From positions 620,001-684,000 of the forward strand of contig NZ_CP053291.1 in NCBI RefSeq assembly GCF_014926385.1: DNA of 64,000 nucleotides, read 5' to 3'. Origin of the DNA: Trueperella pecoris. Lineage in GTDB: Bacteria > Actinomycetota > Actinomycetes > Actinomycetales > Actinomycetaceae. Made by a program: the position numbers and the translations under genes. The notes below the pieces were generated by a model. That model was not told the origin of the DNA, searched no databases, and saw only the letters and a program-made list of their open reading frames with translations. Shown here piece by piece: positions 37,949-47,706 of this stretch (positions are counted from its first letter, which is position 1; each line of letters starts with the position of its first letter).

Positions 37949-39148
37949 CTAGGCGGCTTTTTTAGGGGGCTGGGTTTCGTAGAAGGTGCCGTCTCGTAAC
38001 ATGGCGTAGATGACGGTTAGGCGTCGGTGGGCTAGGGCGATGATGGCTTGGTTGTGTCGTTTTCCGTTAAGGCGTTTCTTGTCGTAATAGCGTCGTGAAA
38101 TGGGATCGGCACGTAGGGAAGCGAAGGCGGACAGGAATAGGGCTCGTTTGAGGCGTTTGTTGCCTGTGTGGGATACGTTCTCGGATTTAATTGATGTTCC
38201 AGACTGACGTGTTCTTGGTACTAGGCCTGCGTAGGAGGCGAGATTGGCGGCGGAGTCGAATTCTTTTCCTGCAAGCTCGGCGATGATCACAGCGGTGGTC
38301 CTCACCCCAATTCCTGGCATGGAGGTGAGGACCGGGTAAAGAGGGTGTTCGGTCACCAGCTTCTCGATTTGTGTCTCGATATCATCACGCTGGTGGTAGA
38401 GCCCGGCTAAGGTGTGTGCTAGGTGTGGGATGACAATGGCTGCCGCGTTTGTGCCTGTCACGGTCACTGTCTGTGTGGCAAGAGCGTCGATAATCTCATT
38501 GGCCCATGCTTGCCAGCGCCTGGCTCCGTGTTTCTTGAGTTTGGCGCCAATGCGAGAGTGGCCAGCTTTCTTCAATGCGGCAGGAACAGGCCAGGTTTGT
38601 AGCATGGCTAGGATTGCTGGATGGTCCAGGCGTGGTCCAATCACGCGTTCTAGTCCTGGGTGAATCTGTGTCAACAAACCGCGGATGCGGTTACGAGTCT
38701 GGGTGATCTGGCGTGCGAGGTCGTCGTCGAACCCGGTGAGCATCCCCAGCTCGGCTTCGTCTTCGTCGATAGTGCGAAGAGTTCGCAGCGTGTGAGGCGT
38801 TGTACGAGCTGCGTGGGCGATGATGAACGCATCGCGTTGGTCAGTTTTCGCATTGCCTGGGTATAAGTCTGCGATGCGCCGCATCGCCAGGCCTGGTAGA
38901 TATGCGACAGCGATTGCCATCGATTGTGCAACTGCGACAGCTAAAGCGCCAATTGTCGCGGGTTGATCGACAACTATTAGCAAACGACCTTGGGCTGCTA
39001 GATCGTCATAAATCGCGCGTAGTTTGCTTTCATCGTTAGGCAAAGAGTGGGAGTAAACCAGCTCACCGGAATCGTTAACAGCGGTTGCCCAGTGGTCAGC
39101 CTTTCCCACGTCTATACCCAGCCAGATCTTGAAATCTCCAGGTTCCAT
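37949..39148 (-). CDS. IS110-family DEDD transposase
   Basis: 399 residues, intact. N-terminal RuvC-like DEDD domain: IWLGIDVGKADHWATAVNDS (first Asp), LLIVVDQPATIGALAVAVAQ (second), and AKTDQRDAFIIAHAART (last Asp pair). C-terminal Transposase_20 domain: SMPGIGVRTTAVIIAELAG, then YAGLVPRTRQSGTSIKSENV with the catalytic Ser in the QSGTS segment. IS110 recombinases work with a bridge RNA encoded in the element's noncoding end. The frame and domains are complete, so it could still move. Confidence 0.93.
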   Translation of the reverse strand: MEPGDFKIWLGIDVGKADHWATAVNDSGELVYSHSLPNDESKLRAIYDDLAAQGRLLIVVDQPATIGALAVAVAQSMAIAVAYLPGLAMRRIADLYPGNAKTDQRDAFIIAHAARTTPHTLRTLRTIDEDEAELGMLTGFDDDLARQITQTRNRIRGLLTQIHPGLERVIGPRLDHPAILAMLQTWPVPAALKKAGHSRIGAKLKKHGARRWQAWANEIIDALATQTVTVTGTNAAAIVIPHLAHTLAGLYHQRDDIETQIEKLVTEHPLYPVLTSMPGIGVRTTAVIIAELAGKEFDSAANLASYAGLVPRTRQSGTSIKSENVSHTGNKRLKRALFLSAFASLRADPISRRYYDKKRLNGKRHNQAIIALAHRRLTVIYAMLRDGTFYETQPPKKAA

Positions 39149-39390
39149 GATGCTCTCGCCTTCGGGGTAGAAACGGTTAACTTCGTTGGCCTTAGGGCAA
39201 ACACATCCGCCTTACACCCACGTTACGACAGGCATCCTATTCCAGTGCCACGCCCCTGATCAGCAATCACGAACATGTCTGTCCGATCCCGGTGACAACA
39301 CCCCCGGATCATTCAAAAGACAGGGGCAGACAATCATGCCGGGATCGTCCAGCCAACAAACCCATCATCCCGCACAAACAACAGAACTAG
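39149..39390 (-). ncRNA. Candidate IS110 bridge RNA region
   Basis: This 240-nt noncoding end lies between the element's outer edge and the transposase start. In IS110 elements with this layout the noncoding end upstream of the transposase carries the bridge (guide) RNA with target- and donor-binding loops. Several local inverted repeats are visible, for example GATCCCGGTGACA and the later GCCGGGATCG at about 39279-39351. I have not folded it or matched the guide loops to the DUF4300 target. No ORF of interest lies here. Confidence 0.5.
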
Positions 39391-39971
39391 GGCTCCTCAA
39401 AAAAGTAACGGGCGAGGCCGATCTGTTCGTCGTCGATAAAGAGCTGCGAGGTGTCCGCCGGGGCGGGCGAGCCGACGGTAACCAAGGAGTGGGCGAGTGT
39501 GAAGGTGGCGATGTGGCAGTTGGTCAGGCGTGCCTGGGAGGCGATGGCCTGAGCGATGAGCCGTCGTCAGCCTTCGCCTGGCTCAGCGGCACCGGAGAAG
39601 TGACGAGCTTGCCGTCTCCGACGGCCTTGTTAAGGGAACGAACCTGCTCGGCAACGAGTCCACGTCCGCTTGCGGCAGACCGGCCGCGACGAGGGCGGTG
39701 GTGACCTTGCCCAGGGATGCCTCGTCGCCGAGGTTGGTGAACTCGGCTTGTGACGCCGGTGCGGTCTGCGCCGTAGGTGTGGCGGAAGCGACAGCGGTCG
39801 GAGGCGCAGAAGGCGACTCGTTTCCGCTGGGAGGGATCGAGGACGAACATGCGGCGAGGCTAGCACAGGCGGCAATGGCAAAGATTTTCTTCATGCTCGG
39901 AAGGCTACTCCGCTTTGACGCAGTCCGTGTCCAACCGTGGTCTGGCCTCTCTGCGGGCGAGTGACGCGCAT

Positions 39972-40012
39972 AAAAACGCGTGGGTGGAAGGCTAGCGCCT
40001 CCCACCCACGCG
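39972..40012 (-). terminator. Intrinsic terminator after the PepSY pseudogene
   Basis: On the minus strand the sequence CGCGTGGGTGGGAGGCGC, a short loop, then GCCTTCCACCCACGCG is followed by TTTTT. Strong GC stem with U run. It lies directly after the PepSY gene stop at 40020. Confidence 0.85.
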
Positions 40013-40019
40013 GGTCAGA

Positions 40020-40446
40020 TTACTTCTCGCAAGGGATGTCAAGGACGCTCACGTCCTGTGCGCTGGGGCATTCGATGGCGTCGTTGGCCAGGATCTTGCC
40101 ATCGATGGCAGTGACGGTTACCCACATGTCCTTGCCCTCGGCGGCCGTGACGACGAGCTCCCACACGGGGGTCTCATCGTCCGACGGCCACAGGTGGCTT
40201 TGACGATCTTGCCGCCCTTGTGAGCCTCGAGGGCGATCTTCTCGGCGTCGGCGCGGGTCAGCTTGGCTAGGCTTTCGACGTCGGTGCACTCCTTGCACAC
40301 CGAACCGTCTTCGGTCTGGGTGGGGACGGACTGTGCCGATGCCGGCAGGGGCGGCGCGGTGTCGGTGGCCGCGTTGGCGATGGTGGCTCCGCCGAGTGTG
40401 GTGCCAGCGGCGAGGAGGAGCCAATGAGAAGTCGAGAAATCGCCAT
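40020..40446 (-). pseudogene. Secreted PepSY-domain protein, two frameshifts
   Basis: ATG 40446 begins MAISRLLIGSS. After a slip near 40420 the signal peptide continues LLLAAGTTLGGATIANAATD, then the exported part CKECTDVESLAKLTRADAEK (IALEAHKGGKIVKATC). After a second slip near 40190 it reads SDDETPVWELVVTAAEGKDM then WVTVTAIDGKILANDAIECP. The pieces assemble to one PepSY domain of about 130 residues with paired Cys. It is divergent from a broken sensor kinase, and PepSY proteins are often encoded beside such two-component systems. All three are inactivated here. Confidence 0.75.
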
Positions 40447-40596
40447 GAGTGTTCCTTTCGTTTGTCCGATCAACCCCGTGTCGATCGGTGTTGGTAGTAG
40501 TTTGGCAGGCGGTTTCTGACCCGATGCTGAACGAACCTGAACGCCAGCTGAATTTGTGCTTTGACCGGTGTCGGAGGGGTCTTGGATAATATCCGT

Positions 40597-41887
40597 ATGG
40601 CGCGCTTTTGTGGGGCTGACCACCTGCAAAACACACCGATTGCCGTCCGCGTGACGGCCATTTTGGGTGCGCTTGTCGTCGGCGTCTTGATCCTTCTGAC
40701 AATCGCGTTTGGGGTAGGGCTTCGTGCGCTGGTGCTACAAGAGACGCGTAGCGTCGTCTACGAGCAGGCAGATTCGATCGCGAGTCGCGTTGCGGGCGGT
40801 GAGTCGGTTACCGCCATCCTGCAGTCTGCGATATCGATGCAAAACGAGTTGTAGATCGTGACCTACACCGGCGGGGCGGCTCGGGCCGTCACGTCTGATT
40901 TTTCGTTGTTGCCGGACACCCCGGTGATTGATATCCCGCCGTCTGGGGAGGGACAAGCGCAGGTCACGGTTGCTGGCTCAGCTTTCCAGGTCGTCGGCGT
41001 CCGCGTCCCCGCGCAGGGCCGCTCAGCGGTCTCCCAAGGTGTAATTGTGGCAGCCCCTATCGACTCTCAACTGGCCACGCTGCGCTGGGACGTCCTCCTG
41101 GTAAGCGGGGTGTCACTGATTGTGAGTGCCTTCGTTACGGTCGTCGTCTACCGCAGCGTGAAGAGATCGCTGCAGCCCGTGAGGCAGATGAGTGCGGACG
41201 TCCAGGCTATTGCAGGGCGGACGCAGGTGCGCGACGCCGTCGTGGACCGCCACGCCCTACGTTGACACGGCCCCCGCTGCGACGACGCCGGGTGGCGACG
41301 AGGCCGCCGTCGTCGAAACCAGGCTGGTCAATGCCGAACTTGACCGCTTGGCCGGGCTCGTGAACGACATGCTGACACTTGCCAAGACCGAAGGAAAACC
41401 GGGCGGGGGAGAAGAGCTTGACGGCGCCGACGTCGTCATGGACGAGGCCCGCAGATTGCGTGCCATGGGCGTTCCTGCCGAGGTCTACCTCGACTACGGC
41501 CCGGTATTTGCCGATCCTGGCTCAATGAGTCACATTGTGCGCAACCTGGCCGATAATGCCGCCCGGCACACCGTCGGCTGGGTGCGACTGGGGGTGGAGA
41601 ACGTCGAGCGTGTGCCGTTCGCGCAGGGAACCGGCTGGATCGCCATTCACGTGGACAACGAGGGCGATCCGATCCCGGAAGCGGACCGCGAACGCGTCTT
41701 TGAGCGCTTCGTTCGCCTCGAGGAGCACCGTGGATCACATAGTGGTAGTGGCCTCGGCCTTGCCATCGCCCGGACGCTCGCGCGCACCTTCGCGGGCGAG
41801 CTCACCGCCGGCGACGACGGCCACGGTCACTGCCGTTTCACCCTCTGGATGCCGCGATACGATGTCGATATCGTCGCCGCTGATTAG
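40597..41887 (+). pseudogene. Sensor histidine kinase with nonsense codon, frameshift and lost phospho-acceptor region
   Basis: ATG 40597 opens a membrane helix (VTAILGALVVGVLILLTIAF). A TAG at 40852-40854 replaces what would be a Gln codon, and the same frame reads on through the sensor domain and second helix (VLLVSGVSLIVSAFVTVVVY) into RSLQPVRQMSADVQAIAGRT. A frame change near 41250 follows. The last part has the end of the HisKA helix (AGLVNDMLTLAKTE) and the HATPase motifs (NLADNAARHT, GDPIPEADRERVFERFVRLE, SGSGLGLAIARTLA). The expected HELRTP phospho-His segment between is absent, so a deletion has occurred. Inactive. Confidence 0.85.
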
Positions 41888-41896
41888 GAGTAGGAC

Positions 41897-42573
41897 ATGA
41901 GGATTCTCCTTGTCGAAGATAACGTGGCGCTCGCGGAATCGATTCAGCGCGGCTTGGTAGCCGAAGGTATGGTGGCCGACCATGTCGCTGACGGTCTGCA
42001 GGGATCCTGGCTGGCTCTGAACAGCCCCTACGACGTCGTCATCCTCGATATCATGCTGCCAGGCAAGAACGGCTACCAGATCCTGAAGTCGATGCGGCAG
42101 GCTGACGTGTGGACGCCGGTGCTCATGCTGACCACCAAGGACGGCGAATACGATCAGGCGGACGCCTTCGATCTGGGCACCGACGACTATCCCATCAAGC
42201 CCTTCCACTTCGTTGTGCTTGTTGCACGTCTGCGCGCTCTAGCCCGACGCGGCACTCAAGCCCGCCCGGCGGAGCTGGTTGTGGGGCCGATCCGTCTTGA
42301 TCCGGCTTCGCATCAGGTCTGGCATGGGGAGGAGGTGCTTGACCTGACCGCCAAGCAGTTCTCACTCTTGCACTACTTCATGCGCAACGAGGGGTTGTTC
42401 TTTCCAAGGCGCAAATCCTCGACAACGTGTGGGGAGAGGACTTCGAGGGCAACGAGAATATCGTCGAGGTCGACGTGCGCAAGATTCGGCAAAAGATCAA
42501 CGTGCCCTACGGTAGCGAGCTCCTGAGGACGATCAGAGGTGCAGGTTATCGGCTTGCCGCGCGCGGAGCATAA
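41897..42573 (+). pseudogene. OmpR-type response regulator, frameshifted in the DNA-binding domain
   Basis: Receiver domain intact: MRILLVEDNVALAESIQRGL, phospho-acceptor Asp in DVVILDIMLPG, DDYPIKPF (usual form DDYLTKPF). The winged helix begins GPIRLDPASHQVWHGEEVLD and is cut by a one-base slip near 42398. The other frame continues LSKAQILDNVWGEDFEGNEN, VDVRKIRQKI and TIRGAGYRLAARGA to TAA 42571-42573. Partner of the broken kinase 9 nt upstream. DNA binding would be lost. Confidence 0.85.
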
Positions 42574-42783
42574 ACTCTGCGCCGCAGGACCTGACGGAGG
42601 GGGAGCCCGCAACGCAAGAAGCGGCGAATCTCTCACTAACCGCGATGTTTGGTGGTGTTTGGGTGTGTAACGCCACTTTTGATGTGTTGGTAGTGGCTTC
42701 GGTATCTGGATAGTTCGACTTCATGGCGGTGAGGGCGGCCAATATAGAATGGTTCGCATCTCACAAGCACTGAGGTAAACACT

Positions 42784-45700
42784 ATGAAGAGAAAACTCAT
42801 CTCCGGGCTCGCGGTTGTGGCGCTGAGCCTGGCTGTGGCGGTGCCGGCACGGGCAGTACCCGAGCCGCCGCCACTTCCGCCCGCATCGGACCTTACTTTC
42901 GTGGACGAGACCGTGCCGGTCATCGTCACGTTGGAAAAGCAGGCCACCGGAAAGGACAGCGGCCTTGTGGCGGGCCTGGCCAAAGATTTGGCCGCCAAGT
43001 ATGGATTGACGATCGATCGCCAGTTCTCCTACCTCGTCAACGCCTTCTCCGCGCAGGCGCCGGCGAGCGCGCTGCGGGACTTGGCGCTCGAGCCGGGCGT
43101 GGCGTCCGTGGACCGGATGCGCCTGTACTACCCGACCATGGAGTCCGCACTCGGGCTAACCCAAGTTGACAAGGCTGCGAAATCCTATGGTGTCGATGGA
43201 CGTGGCCTCGTCGTTTCGATTGTTGATTCCGGTATCGACACTGCGCACCAAGACATGGTGCTCGATTCGGACGTTAGCCCGCGGATCGCTCCCACTGAAG
43301 GATTCACGGCGAAGATTCCATACGGATACAACTTTGCTGACGAGAACACGCAGGTCAAGGACACGACGGCGTCGCAGCACGGCATGCACGTGGCAGGTAT
43401 TGTGGCGGCAAACGGTGGTGATGAAGCCAACGTTGTTTCCAATGGTCGCGTCAATGGTGTCGCTCCTAATGCTCAGCTTCTGGCTATGAAGGTCTTTTCA
43501 AATAACCCGAAAAAGAAGGGCGCACGTGGCGACGACGTCATGGCGGCCATCGAAGAATCGGTCAAGCGCGGAGCGGATGTCATCAATCTTTCTCTCGGCT
43601 CGCCCAACGGGCATGAGGGGCAGTCACTGGGAGAACAGCGTGTCATTGCCAAGGCCCGTGCGGCCGGCGTCGAAGTGATTGTTGCAGCAGGTAATGAGGG
43701 CCAGAACGGGTCGACGTCGGGCTCTAACGATGATGCTCTTGGTTACCTCGATGACGGAACCGTTGGCGCGCCTTCCACCGGGAACGATGCTTGGTCAGTG
43801 GCTTCCATCGAGAATTCGAAGGTTGTGCGTTCGCTAGGTATTGCCTCTTCGAACGGAAAAGAACATCGTTTCGGTTATGACCTACAGGCCGGCCAAACTG
43901 ATGAGAAGGAATACGAGCTGGCCGACGCCGGATACGGTAGCATTGACGACACGCTGAATAAGGATTTCGCGGGCAAGATCATGCTCATTCAGCGTGGCGG
44001 AAAGCCGGGAACCGAACCGTTGACTTTTGCCGACAAGTTTAAGTCCGCCGAAATTGCTAAGGCCGCCGGCGTGATCGTGTATAACCACGAAAAGGGTGGC
44101 GACGAGATCCCCGGCATGGCAGGCATTGAGAAGTTCACCTTCCCAGGTGCAGCGATTGGTCACAGTGACGGCCTCGCTTTGGTACAGATGATTAAAGCTG
44201 GCAAGACCACGGTCAAACTCACTAATGACCGCACCGTCGCTGACAATCCTGCCTCTGTCGAGCCCTCATCGTTTACGTCCTGGGGATCGGCACCTGAGCT
44301 TGGCTTCAAGCCGGAGATCGCCGGTATCGGCGGCAACGTCTATTCCACGATTAATGACAATAAGTATGGGACGAAGTCTGGCACTTCCATGGCTGCACCG
44401 CATGTGGCCGGCGTCGCGGCGCTTATGATCGAACGCGGCGCGAAGGATAACCCTGAGCTTTCACGCGGTGAGCTTGTAAATCACAACCGTATCGCGTTGT
44501 CGAACACCGCACGTATTCCGATGAAGGGCGATGTGCCCTTCGCGCCACGCCAGGTCGGCGCGGGTCTCGTTCAGGTTCAGGATGCGCTTGCTACTCGTGT
44601 TTCTGCGACCGTAAATGGCTTGCCGAATGTGGCGCTCAAGGAAGTGAAGGGCCAGACCTCGTTCACGGTGAGGTTGACCAACGACGCCGCCGAGGAGCGT
44701 ACCTTTACTGCGGGCGCCACGTGTGTGGTGAACGAGAATAATTCGGTGAAGGATAAGGCGCAGACCTATTGCTCGACGACGGACTCCATTGTCGCTTCGG
44801 GGACGAAGGTGACTGTCCCGGCGGGTGGAAGCGCGAACGTCACCTACACTTTGACGACCTCGGGTGATCCGCACTGGACGCAAGGCTGGGCGACTTTCAC
44901 CTCCAACGACGAGGGCCAGCCAGATATTTCGGTGCCATACCTTGGCTTTGCTGGTGATTGGAACGCTGAGCGGATTGTGGATTACCCCTCGTACAAGGGG
45001 CAGCCGAAGCCGATACTGTCAGCGCTTGGCTCGATCCCAACCCACACTTCGCTCTATACCACCATTAATTCAGGTGAATACACGTTCGGTGATGGGGAAC
45101 AATTCATTTCTCCCAACGGAGACAAATTGGCCGATCGGGTTTATGCGAAGCTTGCGATGTTGCGCAATGCTAAAAAGCTGCAGGTCTCGGTGCTCGACGC
45201 ACAGGGCAATCATATTCGTGATGTCGGAATGAAAGATGAAGTAACGCGTCCTACGATAAAGGCTCAGGTCGGAATGCCTGCTAATGCAATGCAAGTCGAT
45301 CTTGCTGAGTATGCGTTTGATGGACGCGTTTACAATGCTCAGAAGGCCGCGTTTGAAGATGTACCCGATGGCGCGTACCAGATGCGCATCTCGACCACTA
45401 TTGGCGAAGGTTTTGAGCCTCAGATCCTCGACATGCCTTTCGGTATTGATCGAGTAGCGCCTGTTATTGAGGTCGTGTCAACTGAGAAGAATGCTGATGG
45501 TGACTACGTCGTAAAGGTGAAGGCAACCGACGATTATTCGGGTGTTAACGCCGTCCAGGGGCGCTTCACTGCGCCTGCCGGGTTGGTAGTTAAGGACGAA
45601 AAGCCGCAGGGCGATGTTCATACTCTTGTGATTAAGGGAGAAGTGGCTGACAAGGTTGGCTACTTTGAGATTTATGCGTCCGATCGTGCAACCAACGTTG

Positions 45701-47640
45701 TCCGACACACTGTCATGCTTGGTGATAACAAGTTGCTCCTAGATTCGGATGAAACCCTGAAGAAACTGACGCATATCGGCAAGACGACCGTCTCTGACCA
45801 GACTGATGAGGAGCTAGTCAGGGATGGCAAGCTTGTTCTCAGTGGACATGCTTCTACTGAGATCGTGAGTGTGCGTGCGGGTGATGCGAGCGCCAAGGTG
45901 GCTCCTTCCGGTCGTTTTGAGCTGAACCCGGCCGTGAGTGAAGGTACGAACACGATTACCGTTGAGGGGCTCAACGCGGCAGGTCAGGTTGTGGCGAGCA
46001 AGGTCTATTCCTTCGTTTACGATCCAAAGGCGCCTGTGGTGACGATTAGCGCTCCACGTGACCTGGAGACGATTCAGAAGCAGGTCGCTACTGGAACCGT
46101 TCACATTAGAGGTACCGTTGCCGATAACATTGACACGATTACCTCTGTGACGATTCTGGGCGAGCAGTACGACGTCGTTGATGGGGCATTCGCGGCGGAC
46201 GTTCACGTGGAAGCGGACATGTCTAATCTGTCGGTTTACGCTCGTGACAAGGCTGGCAACCTAGGCGTTGGGGCACTCGCCCTCATGCCTGCCGACGAGG
46301 CAAAGCCTCTTGAACTTAAGGCAAACCTGGGCTTTGACGGCAACTTTAATGTGGTTTCGGGTGACAATGAGGCGCTGACGCGCACCGGTGAGAACGAGTA
46401 TTCGTTTAGCTACAAGGGAGCTTTCAATCGTGCCCCGGGCAAGTTCATTGTTCGTGGCAAGGAAGTGACCGTCGGCAAGGATGGAACATTTGAAACCGAG
46501 GTGCCTCTCAAAGAAGGGATCACGGACTTCAATGTCACGATCATTGATACCAACGGCAAAGAGCTTGTCAATGCTCAGATCAAGGTATTACTTGATCTGC
46601 ATGCGCCCAACATTGAAATGACCAAGCCCAACATTCACCCCGATGGAGCGATTTATCTACGTGAGCCCGGGGAAGTTGAGTTTGCCGGATCAGTCTCCGA
46701 TAACGCTTTTGGCTACAAGCTTTCCATCAATGGAGATGTCGTGGAGGAATTCCTTACCCTCGACGACCCCTCCGCCGAGGTCAACAAGCGTAACTTCTCC
46801 AAGAAGATCAACGCCAAGGATGCAGATAAGGTTCTTGTCCTCCTGCGCGATCAGGTCGACAACACTTACCTCCAGCTCATTCCGGTAATTGTGGATGGGC
46901 AAGCACCTCAGGTTAATGTTGATGGACTCACGGCAGATGAACAGGTTCCTGCAAACCAGACTCGCGAGGTGAAGGTCTCGGTTGAAGACGAGCACTTGTC
47001 CGGTGCTTCTGTTTATCTGGACGGAAAGCTCGTTGATGCTCGCCAGAGCGTCATCAGAACTGCCAAGGGGGCAGGAACGGTGATCAACGAAGACTTTGGC
47101 AAGGTTAAGACGAAGGAATCGGCTCCTGGTGAGTCTGCTCCACTAACCGCCGGCAAAGATGACGCTGGCGCCAAAGCCGCTGCCGCGGCGGGTAGCGAAG
47201 CAGATCAAGAGGCGCCTGAAGGTGAGGGACATACCCTGTTGACCTTTACCGTAGGGCCAGAATTTGCGGTAGGGAAGCACGAGCTGTTCGTGACTGCATC
47301 GGATAAAGCCGGAAACCGGACGGATGTCGCGATTCCTTTTGCTGTTGAAGTTGAGGATGAGTCTGGTAAGGGTGGACAGTCAGAGGGCGGACAGCCATCT
47401 GATCAGATCATTGTTCCCGGTATCGAGGATAAGGACCTTGTGGACCTGACGAAGCGTGGGCCGGATGGGTGGTCGACGTGGGAGCCTGGGAAGGTTACGG
47501 ACCGTGAGGTCGTTGCCTCCGCTAGTGCCAAGAAACCGCTGTCGCACACGGGCGCAGCGGTGACAACCCTAGGTATCCTTGCTGGTTCGCTACTCCTTGT
47601 AGGTGTAGCGATCCGTAAGCGTACACGCTCGACCTTGTAA
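42784..47640 (+). CDS. Cell-wall-anchored subtilisin-family (S8) protease with LSHTG sorting signal
   Basis: 1618 residues, intact. Signal peptide MKRKLISGLAVVALSLAVAV (cleavage near PARA-V), then an inhibitor-I9-like segment (45-110). The catalytic triad is Asp148 (VSIVDSGID), His199 (SQHGMHVAG) and Ser535 (SGTSMAAPHVAG), with oxyanion Asn near 304 (AAGNEGQNG). A PA domain is inserted between His and Ser (GKIMLIQRGGKP, VIVYNHEKGG), followed by Fn3/Ig-like repeats over the last 1000 residues. The tail LSHTGAAVTTLGILAGSLLL plus RKRTR is a sortase signal with Ser in place of Pro. Layout matches lactocepin/C5a-peptidase enzymes, so host-protein cleavage is possible. Single transcription unit closed by a terminator. 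Confidence 0.92.
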   Translation: MKRKLISGLAVVALSLAVAVPARAVPEPPPLPPASDLTFVDETVPVIVTLEKQATGKDSGLVAGLAKDLAAKYGLTIDRQFSYLVNAFSAQAPASALRDLALEPGVASVDRMRLYYPTMESALGLTQVDKAAKSYGVDGRGLVVSIVDSGIDTAHQDMVLDSDVSPRIAPTEGFTAKIPYGYNFADENTQVKDTTASQHGMHVAGIVAANGGDEANVVSNGRVNGVAPNAQLLAMKVFSNNPKKKGARGDDVMAAIEESVKRGADVINLSLGSPNGHEGQSLGEQRVIAKARAAGVEVIVAAGNEGQNGSTSGSNDDALGYLDDGTVGAPSTGNDAWSVASIENSKVVRSLGIASSNGKEHRFGYDLQAGQTDEKEYELADAGYGSIDDTLNKDFAGKIMLIQRGGKPGTEPLTFADKFKSAEIAKAAGVIVYNHEKGGDEIPGMAGIEKFTFPGAAIGHSDGLALVQMIKAGKTTVKLTNDRTVADNPASVEPSSFTSWGSAPELGFKPEIAGIGGNVYSTINDNKYGTKSGTSMAAPHVAGVAALMIERGAKDNPELSRGELVNHNRIALSNTARIPMKGDVPFAPRQVGAGLVQVQDALATRVSATVNGLPNVALKEVKGQTSFTVRLTNDAAEERTFTAGATCVVNENNSVKDKAQTYCSTTDSIVASGTKVTVPAGGSANVTYTLTTSGDPHWTQGWATFTSNDEGQPDISVPYLGFAGDWNAERIVDYPSYKGQPKPILSALGSIPTHTSLYTTINSGEYTFGDGEQFISPNGDKLADRVYAKLAMLRNAKKLQVSVLDAQGNHIRDVGMKDEVTRPTIKAQVGMPANAMQVDLAEYAFDGRVYNAQKAAFEDVPDGAYQMRISTTIGEGFEPQILDMPFGIDRVAPVIEVVSTEKNADGDYVVKVKATDDYSGVNAVQGRFTAPAGLVVKDEKPQGDVHTLVIKGEVADKVGYFEIYASDRATNVVRHTVMLGDNKLLLDSDETLKKLTHIGKTTVSDQTDEELVRDGKLVLSGHASTEIVSVRAGDASAKVAPSGRFELNPAVSEGTNTITVEGLNAAGQVVASKVYSFVYDPKAPVVTISAPRDLETIQKQVATGTVHIRGTVADNIDTITSVTILGEQYDVVDGAFAADVHVEADMSNLSVYARDKAGNLGVGALALMPADEAKPLELKANLGFDGNFNVVSGDNEALTRTGENEYSFSYKGAFNRAPGKFIVRGKEVTVGKDGTFETEVPLKEGITDFNVTIIDTNGKELVNAQIKVLLDLHAPNIEMTKPNIHPDGAIYLREPGEVEFAGSVSDNAFGYKLSINGDVVEEFLTLDDPSAEVNKRNFSKKINAKDADKVLVLLRDQVDNTYLQLIPVIVDGQAPQVNVDGLTADEQVPANQTREVKVSVEDEHLSGASVYLDGKLVDARQSVIRTAKGAGTVINEDFGKVKTKESAPGESAPLTAGKDDAGAKAAAAAGSEADQEAPEGEGHTLLTFTVGPEFAVGKHELFVTASDKAGNRTDVAIPFAVEVEDESGKGGQSEGGQPSDQIIVPGIEDKDLVDLTKRGPDGWSTWEPGKVTDREVVASASAKKPLSHTGAAVTTLGILAGSLLLVGVAIRKRTRSTL

Positions 47641-47649
47641 CAAGAAGCG

Positions 47650-47687
47650 CGAAGCGGGCGGTTTCCGATGGGAAACCGCCCGCTTCG
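47650..47687. terminator. Bidirectional terminator between the S8 protease and EcsC genes
   Basis: GAAGCGGGCGGTTTCC, loop GATG, GGAAACCGCCCGCTTC gives a perfect 16-bp stem placed between convergent genes. No long U run on either side. Confidence 0.75.
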
Positions 47688-47706
47688 TGTTGCGCCCCGG
47701 GGCGCG

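Larger units (their letters stand above)
37932..39390 (-). mobile_element. IS110-family insertion sequence inside the DUF4300-like gene
   Basis: Both flanks carry adjoining parts of one lipoprotein gene, which fixes the element to about 37932-39390 (some 1.46 kb). No terminal inverted repeat or clear target duplication is seen, as expected for IS110. One transposase gene, with a 240-nt noncoding end upstream of it and a very short end downstream. Junction bases are approximate by a few nucleotides. Confidence 0.8.
37517..39894 (-). pseudogene. DUF4300-like lipoprotein split by an IS110 element and frameshifted
   Basis: The N-terminal piece (39391-39894) starts MKKIFAIAACASLAACSSSI, a lipoprotein signal with LAAC lipobox. 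It continues in three successive frames: FTNLGDEASLGKVTTALVAA, SLNKAVGDGKLVTSPVPLSQ, then LTNCHIATFTLAHSLVTVGS up to IGLARYFFEEP. The C-terminal piece (37517-37931) resumes PKLFETDRANFDVLYGRIPP and SVCIHDTLDAEGYSFVGHTG, then GILFVEKLAFDAPYRAVTFA. Order and content agree with DUF4300 surface lipoproteins as I recall them. Lesions: an IS110 insertion plus at least three frameshifts. Function of the family is unknown. Confidence 0.7.
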
